Notes under the pieces: generated by a model | The model's database searches: none | What the model saw: only the letters and a program-made list of their open reading frames with translations | Told to the model about the DNA's origin: nothing | In this document: in pieces, positions 28,301 to 37,520 of the stretch | Numbering within the stretch: position 1 is the stretch's first letter | How the letters are laid out: each line of letters starts with the position of its first letter | Source of the DNA: Pseudomonas gingeri | Lineage (GTDB): Bacteria; Pseudomonadota; Gammaproteobacteria; Pseudomonadales; Pseudomonadaceae | Direction: 5' to 3' | NCBI RefSeq assembly: GCF_013386115.1 | Contig: NZ_JACAOR010000011.1 | Span: 434,001-498,000 of the forward strand | DNA length: 64,000 bases | Program-made: the position numbers and the translations under genes

Positions 28301-30213
28301 CCGTGGTTGGTGTCGGCGACATGGCCGGCGACGTGTTCGGCAACGGCCTGTTGATGTCCGACAAGCTCAAGCTGGTCGCGGCCTTCAACCACCTGCACAT
28401 CTTCATCGACCCGAACCCGGAGCCGGCTTCCAGCTTCGCCGAGCGCCAGCGCCTGTTCGACCTGCCGCGTTCGGCCTGGTCCGACTACGACACCAGCATC
28501 ATGTCCGAAGGCGGCGGTATCTTCTCGCGCAGCGCGAAGAGCATCGCGATCTCCCCGCAGATGAAAGAGCGCTTCGACATCAGCGCCGACAAGCTGACCC
28601 CGACCGAACTGCTCAACGCCTTGCTCAAGGCGCCGGTGGACCTGTTGTGGAACGGCGGTATCGGTACCTACGTCAAGGCCAGCAGCGAAAGCCACGCCGA
28701 TGTCGGCGACAAGGCTAACGATGCACTGCGCGTGAACGGTAACGAACTGCGCTGCAAGGTGGTGGGCGAGGGCGGCAACCTGGGCATGACCCAGCTCGGT
28801 CGCGTCGAGTTCGGCCTCAATGGCGGCGGCTCCAACACCGACTTCATCGACAACGCCGGTGGCGTGGACTGTTCCGACCACGAAGTGAATATCAAGATCC
28901 TGCTCAACGAAGTGGTGCAGGCTGGCGATATGACCGACAAGCAGCGCAACCAGCTGCTGGCCAGCATGACCGACGAGGTCGGTGGCCTGGTGCTCGGCAA
29001 CAACTACAAGCAGACCCAGGCCCTGTCCCTGGCAGCCCGTCGTGCCTACGACCGGATCGCCGAGTACAAGCGCCTGATGAACGACCTGGAAGGCCGTGGC
29101 AAGCTGGACCGCGCCATCGAGTTCCTGCCGTCGGAAGAGCAGCTTGTGGAGCGTGTGGCGGCCGGCCAGGGCCTGACCCGTGCCGAACTGTCGGTGCTGA
29201 TCTCCTACAGCAAGATCGACCTCAAGGCTGCCTTGCTCGACTCCAAGGTGCCGGACGACGAGTACCTGACCCGCGACATGGAAACCGCGTTCCCGCCGAC
29301 GCTGGTGAGCAAGTTCGCCGATGCCATGCGTCGTCACCGTCTGAAGCGTGAAATCGTCAGTACCCAGATCGCCAACGACCTGGTCAACCACATGGGCATC
29401 ACCTTCGTGCAGCGCCTGAAGGAGTCCACTGGCATGAGCCCGGCGAATGTCGCCGGTGCCTATGTCATCGTGCGTGACATCTTCCACCTCCCGCACTGGT
29501 TCCGTCAGATCGAGGCCCTGGACTACAAGGTCTCGGCCGAGACCCAACTGGAACTGATGGACGAACTGATGCGCCTGGGCCGTCGCGCCACGCGCTGGTT
29601 CCTGCGCAGCCGTCGCAACGAGCAGGATGCCGCCCGTGACGTCGCGCACTTCGGTCCGCACCTGGCAGCCCTGGGCCTCAAGCTCGACGAACTGCTGGAA
29701 GGTCCGACCCGCGAAGTCTGGCAGACCCGCTACCAGGCCTATGTCCAGGCCGGTGTACCGGAGTTGCTGGCGCGCATGGTGGCCGGTACCACGCACCTGT
29801 ACACCCTGTTGCCGATCATCGAAGCGGCTGATGTCACCGGTCACGACGCCGCCGAAGTGGCCAAGGCCTACTTCGCGGTGGGCAGTGCCCTGGACCTGAC
29901 CTGGTATTCCCAGCAGATCAGCGACCTGCGTGTCGGCAACAACTGGCAGGCCCAGGCCCGCGAAGCGTTCCGCGACGATGTCGACTGGCAGCAGCGGGCG
30001 ATCACCATCTCCGTGTTGAAACTGGCCGACGCGCCGGAAGACATGGAAGCCCGCGTGGCCCTGTGGCTGGAGCAGAACGCGAGCATGGCCGATCGCTGGC
30101 GTGCAATGCTGGTGGAAATCCGTGCTGCCAGCGGCACCGACTACGCCATGTACGCAGTGGCCAACCGTGAGTTGATGGACCTGGCAATGAGTGGTCAACC
30201 CGTACTCGCATAG
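25351..30213 (+). CDS. gdhB: NAD-specific glutamate dehydrogenase, large (180 kDa) class
   Basis: The 1620-residue enzyme converts glutamate to 2-oxoglutarate and ammonia with NAD+ in the cytoplasm; this length equals the Pseudomonas GdhB type. Start MAFFTAASKADF (25351) follows CGGAG; an upstream in-frame ATG at 25276 is rejected for lack of a ribosome site. N-terminal ACT-like regulatory regions are followed by the catalytic core (RGGLRWSDREEDYRTEVLGL, then VPVGAKGGF) and the dinucleotide-binding VGVGDMAGDVFGNG near residue 990. The gene is monocistronic and ends at a strong terminator. In the family, activity is allosterically tuned, for example by arginine. Confidence 0.95.
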   Translation: MAFFTAASKADFQHQLQAALAQHISEQALPQVALFAEQFFGIISLDELTQRRLSDLAGCTLSAWRLLERFDHAQPQVRVYNPDYERHGWQSTHTAVEVLHHDLPFLVDSVRTELNRRGYSIHTLQTTVLSVRRGSKGELLEILPKGTQGEGILHESLMYLEIDRCANAAELNVLSKELEQVLAEVRVAVADFEPMKAKVQQLIEGIDNSQFAIEADEKSEIKSFLEWLVGNHFTFLGYEEFVVRDDQNGGHIEYDQNSFLGLTKLLRAGLTADDLRIEDYAVNYLAEPTPLSFAKAAHPSRVHRPAYPDFVSVRVIDADGKVVKECRFMGLYTSSVYGESVRVIPYIRRKVEEIEHRSGFQSKAHLGKELAQVLEVLPRDDLFQTPVDELFSTVMSIVQIQERNKIRVFLRKDPYGRFCYCLAYVPRDIYSTEVRQKIQQVLMDRLKATDCEFWTFFSESVLARVQLILRVDPKNRLDIDPVLLEKEVVQACRSWQDDYASLVVESFGEAHGTNVLSDFPKGFPAGYRERFAAHSAVVDMQHLLSLTEANPLVMSFYQPLGQVSGQRELHCKLYHADTPLALSDVLPILENLGLRVLGEFPYRLRHSNGREFWIHDFAFTAAEGLDLDIQQLNDTLQDAFVHIVRGDAENDAFNRLVLTAGLPWRDVALLRAYARYLKQIRLGFDLGYIASTLNNHTDIARELTRLFKTRFYLARKLSADDLDDKQLRLEQAILTALDDVQVLNEDRILRRYLDLIKATLRTNFYQTDANGQNKSYFSFKFNPHAIPELPKPVPKFEIFVYSPRVEGVHLRFGNVARGGLRWSDREEDYRTEVLGLVKAQQVKNSVIVPVGAKGGFLPRRLPLGGSRDEIAAEGIACYRIFISGLLDITDNLKDGALVPPANVVRHDDDDPYLVVAADKGTATFSDIANGIAIDYGFWLGDAFASGGSAGYDHKKMGITAKGAWVGVQRHFRERGINVQEDSVTVVGVGDMAGDVFGNGLLMSDKLKLVAAFNHLHIFIDPNPEPASSFAERQRLFDLPRSAWSDYDTSIMSEGGGIFSRSAKSIAISPQMKERFDISADKLTPTELLNALLKAPVDLLWNGGIGTYVKASSESHADVGDKANDALRVNGNELRCKVVGEGGNLGMTQLGRVEFGLNGGGSNTDFIDNAGGVDCSDHEVNIKILLNEVVQAGDMTDKQRNQLLASMTDEVGGLVLGNNYKQTQALSLAARRAYDRIAEYKRLMNDLEGRGKLDRAIEFLPSEEQLVERVAAGQGLTRAELSVLISYSKIDLKAALLDSKVPDDEYLTRDMETAFPPTLVSKFADAMRRHRLKREIVSTQIANDLVNHMGITFVQRLKESTGMSPANVAGAYVIVRDIFHLPHWFRQIEALDYKVSAETQLELMDELMRLGRRATRWFLRSRRNEQDAARDVAHFGPHLAALGLKLDELLEGPTREVWQTRYQAYVQAGVPELLARMVAGTTHLYTLLPIIEAADVTGHDAAEVAKAYFAVGSALDLTWYSQQISDLRVGNNWQAQAREAFRDDVDWQQRAITISVLKLADAPEDMEARVALWLEQNASMADRWRAMLVEIRAASGTDYAMYAVANRELMDLAMSGQPVLA

Positions 30214-30233
30214 CCTGGAACAAGTGGTAACTG

Positions 30234-30268
30234 AAAGCCCCGACTCGTGAGAGTCGGGGCTTTTTTAT
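30234..30268 (+). terminator. Rho-independent terminator after gdhB
   Basis: AAAGCCCCGACTC pairs with GAGTCGGGGCTTTTT around a GTGA loop, 20 bases after the stop. The following 30270-30482 stretch is AT-rich leader DNA of the next gene with no further gene seen. Confidence 0.92.
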
Positions 30269-30482
30269 TGATGGCGGTACATGCGTATTTGCACTTTATG
30301 AAAGGAGTTTGCGATCAGCCGAAAGGCTGTTTGCTGGTTTTATTGTGGGAGGGCGTTAATAGATATTTCATGGGTGGATAATATAGATGGAAGGAGCGCG
30401 GAAGCGATTGGCTATTTGAACTTTTTATCAGGGGGATGAAGATTAGTATAAGGCGATTGAGGTTATTCAAGGTTTTTTGCTG

Positions 30483-33400
30483 ATGACTGTTTCTGCTCTT
30501 GAAACATCGAATGTCGCCGTGGTACTTGATGGCGAGGGCTATCATGCCCTGGTGGCCAGCCGGCTGCCGGCCTGGATGAAGGATGCACCCTTCGCGACCC
30601 GTAGCGCCTACACCGACAGCCTGCGGCGCCATCAGTCGGACAAGGCTCGTCTGGCGTCGTATCTGCGCGCTTTGCAAAGCCCGGAGGCGTTTGCCGCGCC
30701 GCTTCTGCAAGGCGCCCTGGACAAGGAGTTCGGCCCGGGCCTGGACGTGCATGAGGACCAGCTCAGGCATGTTCACATACTGGCGGCGCAAACACTGTCC
30801 ACACCCTATCAGCAACGGTTGACGCAACAAACACTGTTGCAGGCCGCATTGCAGAACTTCGAAGAGAGTGAAACGACCTACTTTGGTTTCGATAGAGGCT
30901 CGCAGATATTGCGCAAGACTTCAGGCGTATTGCTGAAGGAGTTTACGCCGCGGGTATTTGCGCGGTTATGTCGCGAGCTGGACCTGGGCGGTAAATATAA
31001 AGAGCATATCGAGTCTTTCCTGTTGCGCAAGAATGCCTCCGGGCAACGCGATGACGAGTTTCGTCGATTGTTCATGACCAACGAAATCTCCGAGTTGGCG
31101 CTCCAGGCCGATATTGCCGTGATGAAAGGGCATATCGACGACTCGTCCTACCGGATGCTCAAGCAGTGGGTCGGCGGCAACGCCAGTCCCCTCTGGAGCC
31201 TGCATGCCGTGCAGTTTCATGAAATCAAGATGCTCGATGTGCGCATCCCTGACGGTGGCTATCGGGGGGCTTTGCTCAAGGGCGTCCTGTTGATCCGTTT
31301 CGACGTCCCGAGCAGCGGTGAATCCTGTCCCTGTGTGGTGTACCTGTCCGGTGATGGCGAACAGGCGCTCAAGCAGTATTCGAGCCTGGCGGCCTTCGAG
31401 GATGATCTTCGGCGCCGGCTGCGTGACCCGGGGTATCGGCACGAGTTTCGGCGCTACCTTCATCTGCGTTCTCAACCGGTGTTTTTCGCCGTGCTGAACG
31501 AACGCCTGAATCCCGTGAGTGGCGAAACCGGCCGGCGGGTGCCTGATGAGCAGGCACGCTTGCAGTTGCAGCTCGCGCGGATCACCGGCGATCCCTTTTT
31601 CGAGCTCTATGCGCAGCACACCGACAAGATGCTCGATGATGCCCGGTTACTGGCGGTGTCGACGGGCGCGGAGGACAAGAAGACCCGCAGCGCCCGTTGG
31701 CATGCCTTCCTGGATTGGGGCGTCAACCTGCTGTTTTTCGTGCCGGGCCTGGGCGAGGCGATGCTGGCGGTGGCTGCGGCCCAGATGCTGGTCCAGGTCT
31801 ACGAAGGCATCGAGGCGTGGGACCACGACGACAAAAAGCAGGCCGTACTGGCCTTTCTCGGTGTGGTGCTGAACCTGGAACTCGGCGCCTTTATACAGGC
31901 CCTGGCCCGCAATACCGAGGCGACGGCTTTTATCGACAGCCTCAAGCAGGTCAGGCTGGCGGACGGTGACACCCGCTTATGGAAAGCCGACCTTGCCCCC
32001 TATCGACAGGCTCCGGCCCTGCCCGAAGGCCTCAGGCCCGACGCGTCGGGCCTGCACACGCGCAATGCCAGTACTTATCTATCGCTGGACGGGGACTACT
32101 ACCGGCTCAGTCCCACTCGTGTCAGCCATGAGTATCGCGCCGAGCATCCCACCCGCACGACCTATTCGCCGCTGTTCAGTCACAACGGCTCGGGCGCCTG
32201 GACCCATGAGCTGGAGGAACCGTTGCAGTGGGATGCGTTCAAGCTGTTTGCGCGCCTGGGGCCCGAAGTGGCGGATTTTTCCCCGGAACAGGCGACCCGG
32301 ATCATGACCATCAGCGGCGTGGAGGCCGATCAGTTGCGGCCGGTGTACCTGGATCAGATGAGCTGCCCGGCGCTGCTCAACGACACGGTGCAGCGCTTCC
32401 GGATCGATGCGGATATCCAGCGGTTTATCGACACCGGTACGACCAATGGTGGCGTGGTCGATTGGCATATCCAGGAACAGTTGCTGGAAGCCTTGTGGCC
32501 GCCGACCCGGGTGTTGCGGTTCGTCAATGGCGAAGGGCGGGTGCTGAAGGAATACGGTCCGCCGGACAAGGCGCGGTTGCCGGTGGTGACCGTGACCGAA
32601 GCCCAGATCCATGACGCCGAACTGCTCCAGGTGGTGTTGCAGGGGCTTGACCGGGAAGAGGTCGATACATTGCTCGGGCGCCAGCCGGGCCAGGCGCGAT
32701 TGACCGATGCCGAACAGCTGACCGCGCTGAACCGACGGCTTGCCGACGAGGCCCGCAACCAGCGCAGCGCGCTGTTCGAGGCCTATTACCAATTTCGCAG
32801 CCGGTCGCGCAATGCCTTTGCCGCCTTGTTCAAGCGTGATTTCCCCAACCTGCCGACGATGATTGCCGATGAGTTGACCGGTGCGGCCAACAGCTATGAG
32901 GTGGCGTCGCTGGAGGCGGGCAGGGTGCCGCTGCGGCTGGCGGAAGAAAGCCGCCGGTATGCGCAGCAGGTACGTATCGCCCGGGCCTATGAAGGTCTTT
33001 TCATCGAGTCTTCGGTCAGCCTGGATGCCGACCGGTTGTTCCTGCATTCACTGGAGAACCTGCCGGGCTGGTCGGAAAACCTGCGCGTCGAGCTGTATGA
33101 GCCCGCCGAGCTGGCACCGGGCGGGCGACGCCTGCTCGACAGCCTGGGACCGACCTCCGACACGCCGCTGGCGTTGCTGCGCACGTCGGGGGGCTATGTG
33201 ATCGAAGGGCAGCCCCGGCCTGGCGATCTCCAGATGGCGCTGTTGCAGGCGCTGCCGGATAACCGGCTCCAGGCACTGGGCTTTTCGCGCACCACCGCCC
33301 CGGAGTTGTTCAGGCAGGCGGTGGCACGTCACCTGGAGTTGTCGCGCCCACGTGTTCGCTCGTTGCTGGGCATGCAGGCGATCAAGCCCGGATTCAGGTC

Positions 33401-35525
33401 GCCCATGCGTTTGAGCGATGGCCGGATCGGTTATCCGCTCGGCGGTCGGCAGGGTGTGCATAGGGTGTCGTCGAGTCATTTGCAACTGCTGGTGGACAAG
33501 CTCTATCCCGGCCAGGACGTGGAGGTGGTCCGCCGGTTCCTGACGGTTGAAGGGGCGGATGACGGGGTTTTCCTGAGGGCCCTCAAGAAACAGCAGGAAG
33601 AGTACCAACGACTGAAACTGATGTTGGAATACTGGCGGCTCGACGGTGAGTACGAGCGTGGCAGCAGCGGCGGCTGGCTGGTCAACAAGGCGGCCAAGTC
33701 ACGGGTGGTGGAGCGGATCCGCAGGTGCTGGCGCCGGGAGTCGCCGCCGCTGCTCGATGCCGGCGGCCAGCCGTTGGGGCATGAACTGGACCTGTCGGGC
33801 GAGCGCCTGCTGAAGTTGCCGGAACTCGAAGAGGGCAGTTTCGATCATGTGGTCTCGTTGAAGCTGACCCTGGTCGGGCAGCGCGATCGCCGCGACCTCG
33901 ATACCTTTCTCAAGTGTTTCACCCAGTTGCGCGAGTTGCAGATCTCCGGGGGCAGGCTCACGCGGCTGCCGGTCGGCATTGGCGAGATGAGTGAGTTGCG
34001 CAGGCTGCAACTCAACGGCAATCGGATCGTCTGGACCGTGACGCTGGGGCAGCAACTGCGCAGTCTGAAACGCCTGAGGCGACTGAACCTGGACGGCAAC
34101 CCCCTGGGGATGTTCAGCGCCAGCGGGATGCCCAGGCTGCAAGGGCTCCAGTTGCAGCGTACGGGGTTGTCCATCTGGCCCCTCGGGGCCCTGGACCTGC
34201 TCGATCTGGCCGTGCTGGACCTGCAGGGAAACCGCCTGACCTCGATCCCCTGGAGCTTCTACAGCCTGAGCAGTCGCAGGATGAGAACGGTATTGCTGTA
34301 TGGCAATCCCTTCGATGCGCCGACACGCTATGCGATCGCCCAGTTCATTGACCGCCCCTCGATACGCTTCACCCTGCCTGAGGACACGGGCGTCCTGGAG
34401 CAGGGGGTGCCGAAGCTGATGCCGGTCGTGGAAAACTGGCTGAACAGCAGTATCCCGGTTGCCGAACAGGAACGGCTAAGGACCTTGTGGAGCCTGATGG
34501 TCGATGAGCCGGGCAGCCAGACGTTCCTGGAGTCGATTGCCGCGCTGCGTTACTCGGCGGACTATCGCGTCGAATACCGGGATCAGTTGATCCGGCGGGT
34601 CTGGCGGATGATCGAGGCGGCGGTGGCCGACACCCGCTTGCGTCAGCTCCTGTTCGACTGGACGAGCGACCTGGAAACCTGTGCCGATGGCTTTATCGAG
34701 GTGTTCAGCCGCCTGGGGGGCGAGGTCCTGCTCTACGAGGCGCAGCAACTGGCGGATGATGCCAGGGAAACGGCATACACGCGGCTGGCCCTGGGGCGCT
34801 CGCGCCTGGCCCGACTGAACGATATCGCCAAGGTCGAAACCGCCAGCCAGGAGATCACCCGGGCCGGCCATATCGAGGACGCCAGGGCGCAGGCCGTCGC
34901 GACGGCGAGCGGGCTGGGCCTGAGCGAGGCCGAAATCGAGGCGGCGGGGCAGGTGGCGGCCGCGGCCGCTGACGAGCGCTGGCCCCATGTCGATGAGGTC
35001 GAGATCTACCTGGCCTACCGTGTCGATCTCGCCAAGCGCCTGGCGCTGCCCTGGCAGCCCCTGACCATGCTGTATCGCGGCGCCAGCAATGTGACCCGGG
35101 ACATGACCCGGGAAGCGGGCGATCGCATCCTGGCTGCCGAGAACGTACCCGGCAGGCAGGTCGAATTGCTGCTTGAACAACCGCTCTGGAGGGATTACCT
35201 GGAGACCCTGCCCGAGACGCAACGGCATGCGGTCGTCGCGCAGGAACAGTTGCAGACCCTGGAAGAACTGCGCGAGGCGTTGGAAGGCCTGGCGCGGCAG
35301 CCGCAGGCCTCGGCCGGGGAAATCGCCGGCTGGACCGCGACGGTGAAGCAGGGCGCGAGTGTCCTGGGGATTGCCGAGGCGGATATTCCCGTTGGCCGGG
35401 AAATGGACGATAGCGTCTATGAACAGGCGCTGGAAGCGATCGATCGCGAACGAAAAGCCGGGGAAGTGCGGATCACCCAGCAGGCACTGGACCGTGCCCA
35501 GGCGCCCGAAAGCCCGGATCCGTGA
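30483..35525 (+). CDS. LRR-NEL type E3 ubiquitin ligase/dermonecrotic-toxin-domain effector
   Basis: The 1680-residue protein has a large N-terminal region of the dermonecrotic-toxin-like type (DUF6543 style, about 1-1100), leucine-rich repeats at about 1130-1290 (LRRLQLNGNRIV, LRRLNLDGNPLG, LAVLDLQGNRLTSIP), and a helical C-terminal domain (about 1330-1620) resembling the NEL ubiquitin ligase domain of IpaH/SspH. The NEL-like catalytic cysteine lies in ETCADGF (C1400), matching the family's C-x-D form. ATG 30483 is chosen; a TTG six bases earlier shares the AAGG site. No signal peptide is present, so delivery by a specialised secretion system is expected, although none is encoded here. The AT-rich leader suggests acquisition. 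Confidence 0.82.
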   Translation: MTVSALETSNVAVVLDGEGYHALVASRLPAWMKDAPFATRSAYTDSLRRHQSDKARLASYLRALQSPEAFAAPLLQGALDKEFGPGLDVHEDQLRHVHILAAQTLSTPYQQRLTQQTLLQAALQNFEESETTYFGFDRGSQILRKTSGVLLKEFTPRVFARLCRELDLGGKYKEHIESFLLRKNASGQRDDEFRRLFMTNEISELALQADIAVMKGHIDDSSYRMLKQWVGGNASPLWSLHAVQFHEIKMLDVRIPDGGYRGALLKGVLLIRFDVPSSGESCPCVVYLSGDGEQALKQYSSLAAFEDDLRRRLRDPGYRHEFRRYLHLRSQPVFFAVLNERLNPVSGETGRRVPDEQARLQLQLARITGDPFFELYAQHTDKMLDDARLLAVSTGAEDKKTRSARWHAFLDWGVNLLFFVPGLGEAMLAVAAAQMLVQVYEGIEAWDHDDKKQAVLAFLGVVLNLELGAFIQALARNTEATAFIDSLKQVRLADGDTRLWKADLAPYRQAPALPEGLRPDASGLHTRNASTYLSLDGDYYRLSPTRVSHEYRAEHPTRTTYSPLFSHNGSGAWTHELEEPLQWDAFKLFARLGPEVADFSPEQATRIMTISGVEADQLRPVYLDQMSCPALLNDTVQRFRIDADIQRFIDTGTTNGGVVDWHIQEQLLEALWPPTRVLRFVNGEGRVLKEYGPPDKARLPVVTVTEAQIHDAELLQVVLQGLDREEVDTLLGRQPGQARLTDAEQLTALNRRLADEARNQRSALFEAYYQFRSRSRNAFAALFKRDFPNLPTMIADELTGAANSYEVASLEAGRVPLRLAEESRRYAQQVRIARAYEGLFIESSVSLDADRLFLHSLENLPGWSENLRVELYEPAELAPGGRRLLDSLGPTSDTPLALLRTSGGYVIEGQPRPGDLQMALLQALPDNRLQALGFSRTTAPELFRQAVARHLELSRPRVRSLLGMQAIKPGFRSPMRLSDGRIGYPLGGRQGVHRVSSSHLQLLVDKLYPGQDVEVVRRFLTVEGADDGVFLRALKKQQEEYQRLKLMLEYWRLDGEYERGSSGGWLVNKAAKSRVVERIRRCWRRESPPLLDAGGQPLGHELDLSGERLLKLPELEEGSFDHVVSLKLTLVGQRDRRDLDTFLKCFTQLRELQISGGRLTRLPVGIGEMSELRRLQLNGNRIVWTVTLGQQLRSLKRLRRLNLDGNPLGMFSASGMPRLQGLQLQRTGLSIWPLGALDLLDLAVLDLQGNRLTSIPWSFYSLSSRRMRTVLLYGNPFDAPTRYAIAQFIDRPSIRFTLPEDTGVLEQGVPKLMPVVENWLNSSIPVAEQERLRTLWSLMVDEPGSQTFLESIAALRYSADYRVEYRDQLIRRVWRMIEAAVADTRLRQLLFDWTSDLETCADGFIEVFSRLGGEVLLYEAQQLADDARETAYTRLALGRSRLARLNDIAKVETASQEITRAGHIEDARAQAVATASGLGLSEAEIEAAGQVAAAAADERWPHVDEVEIYLAYRVDLAKRLALPWQPLTMLYRGASNVTRDMTREAGDRILAAENVPGRQVELLLEQPLWRDYLETLPETQRHAVVAQEQLQTLEELREALEGLARQPQASAGEIAGWTATVKQGASVLGIAEADIPVGREMDDSVYEQALEAIDRERKAGEVRITQQALDRAQAPESPDP

Positions 35526-35603
35526 AGCCCGCCCCTTGAACGCAGCCGGCGCTGTGCCGGATCGGGACGGGCCGCCAAGGGGCCTGGCTCAGCTATCGGT
35601 GGG

Positions 35604-35867
35604 TCAGATCCCCATATTGCCGAGGGCCTGGACGATATTGCGCAAGGTGCCGGCGATGGCCGGGTGTTCGAGTTCGAAGCGCTCGACCGCCAGGTTGACG
35701 CCGTCGGCCACACTGCTGTCCTGGGTCGCGGTTTCCAGTTTCAACTGCAGTTCGATCTGGCGCATCAGGTCCTGCAGGTTTTCACGTTCGGCTTCGGACA
35801 GCGGTGGATTCTGCTCAAGTTGCTCGCGCAGGGTATCGAGTTGTTCTTGCAGTTCGCGGGCAGGCAT
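35604..35867 (-). CDS. DUF4404 family protein
   Basis: This 87-residue cytosolic protein begins MPARELQEQLDTLREQLEQ and is a heptad-rich helical hairpin, ending in an amphipathic segment (AIAGTLRNIVQALGNMGI). The pattern matches the small DUF4404 family common in Pseudomonas. AAGGA precedes the ATG. Function is unknown; the coiled-coil character suggests oligomerisation or an adaptor role. Confidence 0.8.
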   Translation of the reverse strand: MPARELQEQLDTLREQLEQNPPLSEAERENLQDLMRQIELQLKLETATQDSSVADGVNLAVERFELEHPAIAGTLRNIVQALGNMGI

Positions 35868-35988
35868 GGTGGTTTCCTTCTATGGATAGTCTCTGGCATA
35901 GACCTTCGTACGGCGATAAAGGTCTGTGCCTGCCTTTCAGAGTAATCCACGACGGCGATCCGTGCCTGATCCTGATCAAGACCCGTGC

Positions 35989-36600
35989 TCAGGGTTTCTC
36001 GCCCTTGAGCCGGCGCAGGGCGATATCGTCCAGGCAGGTCGCCAGTTCACCGAGGTGATCGATCACCGAGTGCACGCCGAGGCTGAACAGCTCCACGGTG
36101 GCCTTGCCGCGCTTGCGTTCCCGTTCCTTCTGCGGCAGTGCCTGCCACTCCATGGGCGACAGGCCGCACAGGGGCCCGCAGGAAGCCAGGCCGATGGTCC
36201 ACAGCCCGGCGTTCAGGCCCGATTGCAGCAGGCGCGGTTCGCCGCTGACCAGCACGCAGCCTTCCAGTTGCTCCACGCCGAGCGCCATCAGCGCATGCCA
36301 GCAGGCATTGGGCGCCGGCCACTGCACGCAGTTGGCGGGAGTCAGGGAAGGTTTGATCCAGTCGGGCAGGGTCGCGGCGAGCGGTTGGCTGACGGTGTGG
36401 GGCAATTCATCCAGCCAGGCGCAGGGCACGCCGCGTTGTTGCAGGCCCTGGAGAATCTCCAGTGCACCCGGCGTGGCGTGGTTGTGTTCGTCCGGATCCA
36501 GGTGCGGGCGGGCGCGGGCGCCGAAATCCACCAGGCAACCGGTCAGGCCGAAAAGCAGGGCGGTGGGCGCGGGCAAAGGTGCGACGGCGGGTAGTGGCAT
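35989..36600 (-). CDS. Phosphonoacetaldehyde hydrolase-related HAD protein lacking the catalytic Asp
   Basis: The 203-residue protein aligns with PhnX-type HAD phosphonatases: the motif I region ALLFGLTGCLVDFG (residues 14-27) corresponds to the family's ILDWAGT-VDFG, and the late SLGVHSVIDHLGEL segment corresponds to the conserved GAHYVID block. The nucleophilic Asp of motif I is replaced by Gly18 and the usual GT by GC, so hydrolase activity by the normal mechanism is not expected. Start 36600 has an AGGGA site; a longer in-frame start is less likely. No phosphonate genes are nearby. It is probably a conserved pseudo-enzyme with a binding or regulatory role. Confidence 0.78.
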   Translation of the reverse strand: MPLPAVAPLPAPTALLFGLTGCLVDFGARARPHLDPDEHNHATPGALEILQGLQQRGVPCAWLDELPHTVSQPLAATLPDWIKPSLTPANCVQWPAPNACWHALMALGVEQLEGCVLVSGEPRLLQSGLNAGLWTIGLASCGPLCGLSPMEWQALPQKERERKRGKATVELFSLGVHSVIDHLGELATCLDDIALRRLKGEKP

Positions 36601-36800
36601 GGCAGCGTCCCTGATGATGACTGCGCAGAATAAGGCGCCGCCATGACAATTGGATGACTGCACGTCCTTGGCCTAACCTGTAATTCTTTGTAGGACTTGT
36701 CCGAGTCATACTGCCTAAACCCGGGCATCCGCTTTATACTGCGCCTCATCAATCAGGGCATGGCGCCCCGCATCCCGTCTCATCCAAGGAGTTTCTCTCT

Positions 36801-37487
36801 ATGCGCTGGATCGATCGTCTAGCTCAGTTGTCGTTGTGTGCCAGCGTTGCGCTGGTGCCATTTGCCGCACAGGCGGCGGACGAAGATCCGTGGGAAAGCG
36901 TCAACCGTCCTATCTTCAAGTTCAACGATGCACTGGACACCTACGCCCTGAAACCCTTGGCCCAAGGCTATCAGGCGGTCACGCCGCAATTCCTGGAAGA
37001 CGGTATCCACAACATCTTTCGTAACTTCGGCGATGTCGGCAACCTGGTCAACGACGTACTCCAGCTCAAGCCACAGGCGGCCGGTGTCGACACCGCGCGC
37101 CTGCTGCTGAACACCACCCTCGGCGTGGCGGGCTTCTTCGACGTCGGCACCAAGATGGGGCTGCAACGCAACGACGAAGACTTCGGCCAGACCCTCGGTC
37201 ACTGGGGCGTCGGCAGCGGTCCGTACGTGGTCATCCCGTTCCTCGGCCCAAGTACCCTGCGCGATGCGCCGTCCAAGTACGTGGACAGCTACACCGAACC
37301 GTACCGCTACATCAACGACGTGCCGGCGCGCAACATCACCTTCGGCCTGGATATCATCGACACCCGGGCCAGCCTGCTGTCGAGCGAGAAGCTGATCAGC
37401 GGCGACAAGTACATCTTCATCCGCAACGCCTACCTGCAGAACCGCGAGTTCAAGGTCAAGGACGGCAAGGTCGTCGACGACTTCTAG
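36801..37487 (+). CDS. mlaA: MlaA/VacJ family outer-membrane lipid asymmetry protein
   Basis: This 228-residue protein belongs to the MlaA family: DPWESVNRPIFKFNDALD just after the signal peptide, then NIFRNFGDVGNLVNDVLQ, and GPYVVIPFLGPSTLRDA. MlaA removes mislocalised phospholipids from the outer leaflet of the outer membrane and passes them to MlaC. The signal peptide (1-25) ends AAQAAD, a type I cleavage site, and its only cysteine lies in LSLC, which does not fit a lipobox, so the protein seems not to be a lipoprotein, unlike E. coli MlaA. AAGGAG precedes the ATG. A terminator follows. Confidence 0.92.
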   Translation: MRWIDRLAQLSLCASVALVPFAAQAADEDPWESVNRPIFKFNDALDTYALKPLAQGYQAVTPQFLEDGIHNIFRNFGDVGNLVNDVLQLKPQAAGVDTARLLLNTTLGVAGFFDVGTKMGLQRNDEDFGQTLGHWGVGSGPYVVIPFLGPSTLRDAPSKYVDSYTEPYRYINDVPARNITFGLDIIDTRASLLSSEKLISGDKYIFIRNAYLQNREFKVKDGKVVDDF

Positions 37488-37520
37488 TCCCCGGCCCCCC
37501 GGCTTTGCGCCGCGCAAACG

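Noticed and set aside
25873..30198. 1441-codon open frame antisense to gdhB
   Set aside because: High GC leaves few stops opposite gdhB; the translation has no family likeness while gdhB is a full-length enzyme.
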